From assembly GCA_039182435.1 (NCBI GenBank), contig JBCDCC010000041.1, forward strand, positions 1-14,862: DNA of 14,862 nucleotides, written 5' to 3'. Shown one piece after another: positions 7,852 to 13,940 of the stretch (positions are counted from its first letter, which is position 1; every line of letters begins with the position of its first letter). The stretch is from JBCCKC01 sp039182435 (GTDB lineage: Bacteria > Verrucomicrobiota > Verrucomicrobiia > Opitutales > Coraliomargaritaceae). A model generated the notes under the pieces. The model searched no databases, was not told the DNA's origin, and was given only the letters and a program-made list of their open reading frames with translations. The position numbers and the translations under genes were made by a program.

Positions 7852-8820
7852 CTAGGCAGTCAAAAGCGCCGCCCACCACGCGACCACCAAGAGCACAATC
7901 GGCAGGCCAGCAATCAGTAGACGAAAGCGGCCCAAGCCCTCCAACCAGACATAGCGCCAAGCAGCGAGCAGACCAAGAATCAGCCCGCAGCCAAAGCCGC
8001 TGATATGCGCCCCCACGTCGATCCGACCCTCACCCGCGCCTAAGAGACTTAGAAGCGTAAACCCGCCAAAGGCAGGGATCATCCATTGGGGAAAGAGCCA
8101 GCGACGTTGCGCACGCAGCTCGATGACCGAAAACCAGATGCCGACCCCAGTCAGAAGACCCAGCGCGCCAAAAACTGCGGTCGAGGCACCGATAGACAAA
8201 TGCGCTTCAGGATAATGCACCGCGGCGTTGATCAGATTCCCCGCGACCCCAGCGACCAGAATCAACAGCCACGCCAAAGCCGAGCCAAAAAAACGGGTGA
8301 GCAAAAAGGCAAAGCCGGCACCGCCCACGATATTCGAAGCGAGATGGACGATATCGGAGTGCAGGGTGAGTGCAGTGATCGCACGCCACCACTCGCCGCC
8401 AGCGAGGATTGCAGCTGAGTCGAGGCGCCCTGCCTCCACAATCGCTGACGAGGACTTCCATACGAAGCAGCCCACTAAGATGAGCAGATAAAGCAGCACA
8501 GAGGGTGCTCCGGAAGAGTGCTCCGGCATTTCAAGGACGGGGTGCGGTTTCGCCTCACGCGCTTTAAGCATCGCTATCTTACTCACCTCCTTGAGCGCAG
8601 CCTCTGCGATTTGATCCGAGACGCAGATCACATACCGATCATTATATAGAAAGGTCCAGTAAGGGTTCCCCATGGCTAAGATACCTAAGCCCGCCTCGCT
8701 CGCTTCCTGAAAATCCTCGAAGGCCACAATGGGCGCGAGCCCCTCCGGCGGCTCAAAGTCCGCTGGGATCTCGCGACTAAAGCCTACATTCAAACTCGCC
8801 ATTCCATGAGCATGCCCCAT
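7852..8820 (-). CDS. Rhomboid-family intramembrane serine protease
   Basis: This is an inner-membrane protease that cuts transmembrane substrates. The 322 residues from the ATG at 8820 comprise a cytosolic N-terminal domain of about 100 residues without membrane segments, reminiscent of the GlpG N-domain, then about six or seven hydrophobic helices. The rhomboid signatures are all present: EWWRAITALTLHSDIVHLASN with H159 and N163 (oxyanion helpers), SIGASTAVFGALG with nucleophile S213 in GxS, and VGAHISGFGCGL with catalytic H272. An upstream ATG at 8856 is in frame but lacks a Shine-Dalgarno and would leave only 8 nt to the divergent gene. The ATG at 8820 has GAGGAAAG at ideal spacing and is chosen. 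The gene ends tail to tail with the hypothetical gene with no intergenic base. The substrate is unknown. Confidence 0.92.
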   Translation of the reverse strand: MGHAHGMASLNVGFSREIPADFEPPEGLAPIVAFEDFQEASEAGLGILAMGNPYWTFLYNDRYVICVSDQIAEAALKEVSKIAMLKAREAKPHPVLEMPEHSSGAPSVLLYLLILVGCFVWKSSSAIVEAGRLDSAAILAGGEWWRAITALTLHSDIVHLASNIVGGAGFAFLLTRFFGSALAWLLILVAGVAGNLINAAVHYPEAHLSIGASTAVFGALGLLTGVGIWFSVIELRAQRRWLFPQWMIPAFGGFTLLSLLGAGEGRIDVGAHISGFGCGLILGLLAAWRYVWLEGLGRFRLLIAGLPIVLLVVAWWAALLTA

Positions 8821-8823
8821 GAT

Positions 8824-8831
8824 CTTTCCTC
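8824..8831 (-). promoter_or_regulatory. Shine-Dalgarno site that decides the rhomboid start
   Basis: On the minus strand GAGGAAAG ends three bases before the ATG at 8820, leaving six bases between GAGGA and the start codon. It is the clearest ribosome-binding site in the window and argues against the in-frame ATG 36 nt upstream. Confidence 0.75.
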
Positions 8832-8864
8832 GTATCAATCTATTAACCTCATCCATTTGAACGA

Positions 8865-9656
8865 ATGATCAAAAAAATCCTTCTCTTCCTCGTCATTCTT
8901 GTCGTCGCCGGCGTCGCCGCCCTCTACTTTCTTGGTTCCAGCGCCCTAAATAAAGCGATCAAGCACGGCTTCGAAACCTTCGGTCCTGAAGTGACCCAGA
9001 CCGCAGTCACCCTCGATAGCGTCAATCTCTCATTCTTCTCTGGCAGTGGCACCTTGAAAGGGCTCAACGTCGGCAATCCGGATGGCTTCGATAGTGAAAA
9101 CATTTTTGCCCTCGGTGAAATCACCGTCGATATCGACCCGGGCTCCGTCTTCAGCGACACGATCATCATTAACAAGATCCATATCCTCCAACCGGAGATC
9201 AGCTACGAGAAGACACTTTCCAGCTCCAATGTGAAGGAGCTGCTCAAGAACATTGAGTCCTTCACCGGCCCCACGAGTGAGACCACTGAAGAAACTCCAA
9301 CGGAGTCTGAAGCTGCTTCTAAGAAAGTCGTGATTAAAGAGCTGCTGATCGATGAAGGTAAAATCTACGTAGGCGCTCTCGGCATGGGGCAAACCGTGCC
9401 GCTCGCTAAAATCGAGATGAGCAACATCGGTGAAGGTGGAAAGACCGTTAGCATGGCCGAAGTTATGGACATCATCCTCTCGCAAGTCACCAATTCCATC
9501 GGGCCAGCGATTGCCAATGCTGGCACACTCCTCCAAGACGGCGGCAAAGCGGCCATCGACAGCATCAAGGAACAAGGCCTTGATAGCGTCACCGAAGGAG
9601 CCGATGAGGCAGTCAATCAAGCTAGTGATGCGATCAAAGGCATCTTCGGCAAATGA
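8865..9656 (+). CDS. AsmA-like membrane-anchored protein
   Basis: This 263-residue protein has one N-terminal membrane anchor (about 4-24, after MIKK) and an otherwise periplasmic body. The sequence after the anchor has the repeating pattern of AsmA-type proteins: VTQTAVTLDSVNLSFFSGSG, then LKGLNVGNPDGF (64-75), an IDPGSVFSD segment and IINKIHILQPEISYE, then KKVVIKELLIDEGKIYVG. AsmA-like proteins are thought to form beta-rich grooves linked to lipid transport or outer-membrane assembly; whether that applies to this short one is inference. An acidic and Thr/Ser-rich linker (about 133-152) splits the body. The C-terminal part (about 195-263) is Ala/Gly-rich and helical. It is divergent from the rhomboid gene over 44 nt and ends at a strong terminator. 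The start lacks a good Shine-Dalgarno, but no better start exists for the anchor. Confidence 0.7.
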   Translation: MIKKILLFLVILVVAGVAALYFLGSSALNKAIKHGFETFGPEVTQTAVTLDSVNLSFFSGSGTLKGLNVGNPDGFDSENIFALGEITVDIDPGSVFSDTIIINKIHILQPEISYEKTLSSSNVKELLKNIESFTGPTSETTEETPTESEAASKKVVIKELLIDEGKIYVGALGMGQTVPLAKIEMSNIGEGGKTVSMAEVMDIILSQVTNSIGPAIANAGTLLQDGGKAAIDSIKEQGLDSVTEGADEAVNQASDAIKGIFGK

Positions 9657-9699
9657 GCCTAGGTCTGCGCTCCAGGTCTGAGAGTCGATCTGTAAAATT

Positions 9700-10533
9700 T
9701 TAAATCATAGCGGCTGCTTCGATCATCGGGGCAGCCGCTTTTTGTAGGTCCGCATGAACATGGCCGTTGCTAACGAGAACGCCTTGACTCCTGAAAATAT
9801 TGATCGGCTTGCCTTCGAAATCGGTAATCGTCGCCCCTGCTTCGGTCGCGATTAGACAACCCGCCGCGTAATCCCAAGGCTTCAGGCCCATCTCATAGTA
9901 GCCGACGAAGCGCCCATCCGCGATCGCGCAAAAGTCGAGAGCCGCTGCCCCCAAACGACGCACCCCGCCACTCGCCCGGAGCATGTTCTCCATCGCTTGG
10001 CAGAGCGGCTTCGCTCGACGGTCTCGATCATAGGGGAATCCGGTCACGACTAGACCCTTACGCAACTTTGTCTTGGAGCTCACTCTGATCGGCCCACCAT
10101 TCAACTGAGCTCCTTGGCCGATGACGGCTCTAAAGCGCTCACGATGAGCCGGCGCACTGACGATCCCACCAACGATTTTACCCGCACAAAGCAAACCAAT
10201 CGAGATGCCCCAGCCCGGAAGACGGTTCGCATAATTCACGGTGCCATCGATCGGATCCAAGATCCAAAGAAAGGATTCGGCCTCGCGCAGGCCCTCACTG
10301 GCAGTCCCCTCCTCGGAGAGAATCGCATCCTCCGGAAAATGCTCACGCAGAAAGCCTACCAAGCACGCTTCACTCGCGTGATCGGCCATCGTGACTAAAT
10401 CGAGATCGTTCGTCTTGGTCTCAATACCCAGATCCCCTTGCTGCATTTCGAGGAGCCTTGCCTCCAAAGCGGATAGCATCTGCTCAATCGCATCCAGCCG
10501 CTCGGTCGTTTGAGAAATGATTTGAGGATCCAT
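9700..10533 (-). CDS. Inositol monophosphatase family protein (SuhB/HisN-like)
   Basis: This is a magnesium-dependent sugar-phosphate phosphatase of 277 residues, cytosolic. Metal-binding motifs are complete: DLVTMAD (45-51), SEEG with E74, DPIDGTVNY (93-101), and KPWDYAAG with D221 in the second metal-site motif. The substrate-side motif GVRRLGAAALDFCAIADGRF is also present. The family includes inositol-1-phosphatase, histidinol-phosphatase HisN and 3'-phosphoadenosine phosphatase CysQ, and the sequence alone does not choose between them. The N-terminus has a helical stretch of about 30 residues before the core. Its last codons encode Ala-rich residues because a plus-strand terminator is embedded there. 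It starts 13 nt after the small hypothetical gene, with a modest AGGG upstream, so it is probably the last gene of the panD unit. Confidence 0.92.
   Translation of the reverse strand: MDPQIISQTTERLDAIEQMLSALEARLLEMQQGDLGIETKTNDLDLVTMADHASEACLVGFLREHFPEDAILSEEGTASEGLREAESFLWILDPIDGTVNYANRLPGWGISIGLLCAGKIVGGIVSAPAHRERFRAVIGQGAQLNGGPIRVSSKTKLRKGLVVTGFPYDRDRRAKPLCQAMENMLRASGGVRRLGAAALDFCAIADGRFVGYYEMGLKPWDYAAGCLIATEAGATITDFEGKPINIFRSQGVLVSNGHVHADLQKAAAPMIEAAAMI
9709..9743 (+). terminator. Rho-independent terminator of the AsmA-like gene, inside the end of the convergent phosphatase gene
   Basis: AGCGGCTGC (9709-9717) and GCAGCCGCT (9731-9739) form a perfect 9-bp GC-rich stem with a 13-nt loop, followed directly by a T run (9739-9743). 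It lies 53 nt after the AsmA-like stop and reads correctly on the plus strand. It sits within the last codons of the convergent phosphatase gene. On the minus strand a T-containing stretch begins several bases after the stem, so weaker bidirectional action is possible. Confidence 0.8.
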
Positions 10534-10546
10534 CGCGACGACCCTG

Positions 10547-10786
10547 CTAAAGCCTGTATTGCTTAAGGATGTTTTTCGCGCGGGTCTTCAACGTAGCATC
10601 GACTTCCGTTTTCTTAGAAAAAGACTCCAATCCCGCCATGATAGACTGGCTCGCCGGCAGATTCAGAATGTAGCACTCTTCGAGAATTTCCGCGATCCGC
10701 TTCAATGCACGCTTCAAATGTGCTGGCGATGAACCCTCATCCAGCAGGCAGGCAACGGCATCGTTCTCTTCGTTGTTCTTGTCCAT
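10547..10786 (-). CDS. Small hypothetical protein
   Basis: This 79-residue, charged, probably all-helical protein was not recognised. The N-terminus is acidic and polar (MDKNNEENDAVACLLDEG). From residue about 20 it has amphipathic helices (HLKRALKRIAEILEECYILN, then a loop NLPASQS, then a Lys-rich C-terminal helix TLKTRAKNILKQYRL). It has no membrane segment, signal peptide or metal motif apart from two isolated cysteines. The reality of the gene is supported by its position: 36 nt after panD and 13 nt before the phosphatase gene, all in the same direction. It has no clear Shine-Dalgarno, which suggests translation in a polycistronic message. I compared it by eye with the small subunit of exonuclease VII and did not find a convincing match. 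Confidence 0.6.
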   Translation of the reverse strand: MDKNNEENDAVACLLDEGSSPAHLKRALKRIAEILEECYILNLPASQSIMAGLESFSKKTEVDATLKTRAKNILKQYRL

Positions 10787-10822
10787 TCGAGGGATCGAGG
10801 GTCACCGCAGGAAATGCCTTCT

Positions 10823-11212
10823 TTAAACGAAGACGTTATCAGCCACTTGCACATTATCAGCGCGGACGACGCGCTTATTGCCATCTGCCAGCACCAGCAC
10901 CTTTGGCTTCCATTCGGCGACCTCGACTTTATCGAACTGAGCAAAGGACATGATCACGAGGAGATCGCCGAGCTGCCCCTTATGGGCAGCCGCGCCGTTC
11001 AACGAAATTGTATTCGAACCCTTCGGCGCCTCAATCGCATACGTTTCCAAGCGCTCACCATTGGCAATGTTGGCGACCAGTATCTTCTCATAAGGCAGCA
11101 AACCCACTTGCTCCATAAGCCCAGAATCGATCGCGAGACTGCCCTCATAGTGTAGCGCTCGGTCAGTGACTTCTGCCCGAAGCAGCTTGGACTTTAATAG
11201 TGTAACTTGCAT
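10823..11212 (-). CDS. panD: Aspartate 1-decarboxylase
   Basis: This enzyme decarboxylates L-aspartate to beta-alanine for pantothenate and coenzyme A synthesis. It is made as a proenzyme that cleaves itself at G24-S25, in HYEGSLAIDSGLM, giving a pyruvoyl group on the new N-terminus. The other functional residues keep E. coli numbering: K9, R54 in NGERLETY, Y58, and NGAA at 72-75. The length, 129 residues, is close to the usual 126. Position 11 is Leu where the E. coli enzyme has His (KLLRAEVT), a mild oddity. The ATG at 11212 has only a weak AGAG upstream. The panB and panC genes are not nearby; panD is followed at short distance by a small unknown gene and a phosphatase gene. Confidence 0.96.
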   Translation of the reverse strand: MQVTLLKSKLLRAEVTDRALHYEGSLAIDSGLMEQVGLLPYEKILVANIANGERLETYAIEAPKGSNTISLNGAAAHKGQLGDLLVIMSFAQFDKVEVAEWKPKVLVLADGNKRVVRADNVQVADNVFV

Positions 11213-11222
11213 GAAACTAAGC

Positions 11223-11246
11223 TCTGCATTGTTGCAGATTTGTCAA
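11223..11246 (-). promoter_or_regulatory. Candidate panD promoter -35 box with adjacent hairpin/operator
   Basis: On the minus strand TTGACA (11246-11241) matches the -35 consensus exactly, 28 nt before the panD ATG. Just after it TCTGCA (11223-11228) and TGCAGA (11233-11238) form a perfect 6-bp inverted repeat with a 4-nt loop. No good -10 box is seen at 16-18 bp, so the promoter is doubtful; the dyad is real and could be an operator or a leader hairpin. Confidence 0.3.
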
Positions 11247-11284
11247 AAGCGTGGCAGGTTGAAAACTTCCGCTCGGTTTGACAA
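11240..11284. repeat. Inverted repeat TTGTCAAA / TTTGACAA upstream of panD
   Basis: TTGTCAAA (11240-11247) and TTTGACAA (11277-11284) are perfect 8-bp inverted copies separated by 29 bp, in the gap between the REC-kinase gene and panD. The left copy contains the candidate minus-strand TTGACA. Paired regulator-binding sites are one reading; chance is another. Confidence 0.4.
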
Positions 11285-11328
11285 TTCGTTTTTCTGCCTG
11301 AATGCATCCACGTAAAGTCGCTGGTCGC

Positions 11329-12456
11329 TTAGGTATTCTCGACTTGCACGCTCACTTTGAAGGTAAATTTGCTGCCGACTCCCATTTCACTCTCCACATC
11401 GAGCTCTGCGCCAAGCCTCTCTGCGAGACTCTTACAAAGGGAGAGCCCCAAGCCGAGACCATCATGAGCCCGACGTGCCGAAGAATCGACCTGTGAAAAA
11501 GCGTCAAAAATCCGCCCATTCTCGATAAACTTTGCCTCAATACCCGGACCTGTATCAATGACCGCAAAGCTCAGGAAGATCTGGCTGGCGGCACAATCCT
11601 CTGAGCTTACAGACAGTTTCACCACACCCTCCTTCGTAAATTTAATCGCATTCTGCAGCAGCTTGCGGAGCACGATTCGTATCTCATTTTCCGGCCCACT
11701 AACAAAGTGCGGCAACGTCTCAGGGATCTCAGAAATCACATCGACGTGATCCAGCGACGACTCCTCCTCGATCAACTTGATGATCAAGGTCGCCGGGTTG
11801 AACGAGGTATCAGAAATCTCGCTCTCGCTCATCGAAAGCTTCGCGTAGGTAAAGATATCCTGCACATGCTCGAAATATTTGAGACTGCAATCATGGATCG
11901 TGGCGACGAACTCCTCCTGCTCTTCATCGAGATCTGTATCTTGCAAGAGCTCAATAAAGCCAAGGATGCCGTTCATCGGTGTATTCAGCTCATGCCCCAC
12001 GATCTCGAGGAAATTCGTCTTCGCCGCATTCACATCATGGCGAATCACCGCCTCCTGGTTCGTCGCGAAGAGATAATTCTTCATGCAACGATCCACCACG
12101 TTTTGCATGTGATCTAAATCGAATGGCTTCTTCAGATATTCCGAAGCGCCAAGAGTGATCGCCTGTCGGGCCGTATCCAGAGTCTCGAATGCAGTCAATA
12201 CAATGACCTCCGTGTGCTTATCCAGCTTCTTGACCTCTCGGAGCACATCGATGCCACTCAGTCCGCGCATCCGTATATCGGTAATCACTAAGTTAAACGG
12301 ATTCTCGGCGGATAACTCGATCGCCTCTTCGCCGGAGGACGCAGTCACCACATCAAAATCGTCGCCAAAGATCATCTGAAGTGATGAGCGAGGACCGTCC
12401 TCATCATCAACGATCAACATTCGCATAGGTGGCAACTCGGAACTAGACTCATTCAT
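11329..12456 (-). CDS. REC-histidine kinase (receiver domain at N-terminus)
   Basis: This 375-residue soluble signalling protein has no membrane segment. The receiver domain comes first (about 11-125): LIVDDED with acidic residues D17-D18-E19, phospho-acceptor D60 in ITDIRM, T88 in IVLTAF, and K110 in YLKKPFD. It is followed by a HisKA dimerisation domain with phosphorylated H155 in EIVGHELNTPMNGILGFIE, and a HATPase domain with the N box (LLQNAIKFT, N269), DTGPG (D301) and GLGLGLSL (334-341). All catalytic residues are present, so it should be able both to receive and to donate phosphate. The reversed order (REC before kinase) suits a middle step of a phosphorelay. GGGAG lies upstream of the ATG. 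It starts 38 nt after the receiver-containing protein and belongs to the same transcription unit. Confidence 0.93.
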   Translation of the reverse strand: MNESSSELPPMRMLIVDDEDGPRSSLQMIFGDDFDVVTASSGEEAIELSAENPFNLVITDIRMRGLSGIDVLREVKKLDKHTEVIVLTAFETLDTARQAITLGASEYLKKPFDLDHMQNVVDRCMKNYLFATNQEAVIRHDVNAAKTNFLEIVGHELNTPMNGILGFIELLQDTDLDEEQEEFVATIHDCSLKYFEHVQDIFTYAKLSMSESEISDTSFNPATLIIKLIEEESSLDHVDVISEIPETLPHFVSGPENEIRIVLRKLLQNAIKFTKEGVVKLSVSSEDCAASQIFLSFAVIDTGPGIEAKFIENGRIFDAFSQVDSSARRAHDGLGLGLSLCKSLAERLGAELDVESEMGVGSKFTFKVSVQVENT

Positions 12457-12494
12457 TATTCATTGTTCTCCCACTAGCTACGCCTATCTGGGGC

Positions 12495-13940
12495 TCAGCC
12501 CAAGTCAAATTTCAAAGCGACGGCCTCAACGATCGCGTCGGAATCGAAAGGTTTCTCGAGTATCTTATCGTTCTCCGTGAGATCGTATTGCCGCATCGCC
12601 ATCTTTTTTCTCGTAAAGGTGGTGTAGAAAACAGCAAAACCTGCGCCAGCCATCTTGATCGCGGCCTTCACCAACTCCAAATCCGTATAATCGATCGCAT
12701 CGAGGCCGACAAACACACCGTCAATTCGACCAGATTGAATCCATTCAATCGCTTCATCCCTATCTTTGACTGGGCGCAAGCGGCACTCATCCGAAAGGAT
12801 TAACTCTAAGGACTCCAGAACGGGACCATAATCTTGCATCACGACGAGCTCAGGCAAAAAGGCATCGGCCACCGGTGCCAACCGCTTCCTCGCCTGCCGA
12901 ACCCAAGCCTCACCGGGATCCTCCGTCACCTTCAAACTCTGCGTCGGCACAAAAGCGACCTTTAAACCATCGAGCGCAACCTCCTTGAGCCGAACCTTGA
13001 GCAAAAAGCGGATATCACTGAGACTCTTCTCTGTAAACAGGCAGCCGCAAGAATACGCATCCAAGGGCTGGATGTGCCCGGGCTCGAGGCCGAGCTCCGA
13101 ACTCATGCGCTTCATAGTCCGGTAAGTCTCGCCAACCGCAGTCCTCGACTCAAACAAAGCTAAAACAGCGCCGGCACCACGCGATTCCGACATGTAAGCA
13201 ACGCGGTCCAATTCATTTAATAATTTGGTCCGCGAGGAGCTCATGTCATAGAGCACAAAGGCGCGCACACTTGCTCCCGGCTCCACCTTAAACGCTCGAC
13301 CCTCGGCGTAGATCAACTTGTCCCCCACTTCGAAATGGAGCTGCACACGATCCTCTTTTCCCGAACCTTGAGTAGGCGCGACTTGCGCCTGAAAGGCCTC
13401 CAGTCCCGCGTCACCCAACATGCGTTTGGCTAAATTGCTCTCCAGGATGAGCTGGCCATCGTGCCCATAGCACAACACCCCAATCGGCAGCTGATTAATG
13501 AGAAATTGAAGCACCGAATGCGCACGCTGATTGCGCTGAAAACGTTCGGCCTGCGCAATCATCGAACTCAGACAACCAGCAATCGCGCTCATCAAGTGAA
13601 GATCCTGCACACCAAACGGCTTCTTGTCGGACTTATTTGAATATTTGAGATAACCGCTATTTCCGGCCTTACCAGCCACCGCGATCACGGTCTCATCATC
13701 TTTCAGTCCTTCGAAATCGGGTAAACTGTCCTCATGACTACCCGCAGCAGCAAGCGCTGCCTCCCCGCTAAAATAGCCATCGTCCGCTACAAATGTCTTC
13801 AGGGCCTGCAAGAAACTATCAAACTCTCCAAAAGACTCCAAGCTGACCGCCAAGCCGCGCAGATACTCCGCAGCGAGCCCCGCAGGCTCTTCGAGATACC
13901 CGTTGGTCTTTTTGAAGGACACTTTCTTGGTCTTAGCCAT
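12495..13940 (-). CDS. GAF-PAS protein with atypical C-terminal receiver domain
   Basis: This is a 481-residue cytosolic protein. Residues about 20-135 look like a GAF sensor domain, and about 140-235 like a PAS domain (INQLPIGVLCYGHDGQLILE). Residues about 240-358 are not assigned; they have a weak, GGDEF-like alternation (SCGCLF where GGDEF would sit) that may be a degenerate cyclase. Residues about 364-480 form a receiver-like fold: ELVVMQDYGPVLESLELIL at the start with only one acidic residue (D370) where receivers have two, candidate phospho-acceptor D414 in VFVGLDAIDY, T440/T441 in VFYTTF, and K463 in LEKPFD. The acceptor, Thr and Lys are kept, so phosphorylation is possible, though metal binding may be altered. 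No kinase or DNA-binding output is seen. The gene overlaps the upstream kinase gene by 8 nt, pointing to translational coupling. Confidence 0.75.
   Translation of the reverse strand: MAKTKKVSFKKTNGYLEEPAGLAAEYLRGLAVSLESFGEFDSFLQALKTFVADDGYFSGEAALAAAGSHEDSLPDFEGLKDDETVIAVAGKAGNSGYLKYSNKSDKKPFGVQDLHLMSAIAGCLSSMIAQAERFQRNQRAHSVLQFLINQLPIGVLCYGHDGQLILESNLAKRMLGDAGLEAFQAQVAPTQGSGKEDRVQLHFEVGDKLIYAEGRAFKVEPGASVRAFVLYDMSSSRTKLLNELDRVAYMSESRGAGAVLALFESRTAVGETYRTMKRMSSELGLEPGHIQPLDAYSCGCLFTEKSLSDIRFLLKVRLKEVALDGLKVAFVPTQSLKVTEDPGEAWVRQARKRLAPVADAFLPELVVMQDYGPVLESLELILSDECRLRPVKDRDEAIEWIQSGRIDGVFVGLDAIDYTDLELVKAAIKMAGAGFAVFYTTFTRKKMAMRQYDLTENDKILEKPFDSDAIVEAVALKFDLG

Noticed and set aside
8821..8856. 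Longer rhomboid start at the ATG at 8856
   Set aside because: It has no Shine-Dalgarno and would leave only 8 nt to the divergent gene, while the ATG at 8820 has an excellent ribosome-binding site.
9030..9620. Open frame of 196 codons on the minus strand
   Set aside because: It is antisense to the AsmA-like gene, which has a clear membrane anchor and family pattern. The antisense product shows no coherent domain.
10547..10786. Exonuclease VII small subunit (xseB)
   Set aside because: Length and helicity fit, but the typical FEEAL..LE.IV..LE pattern is missing.
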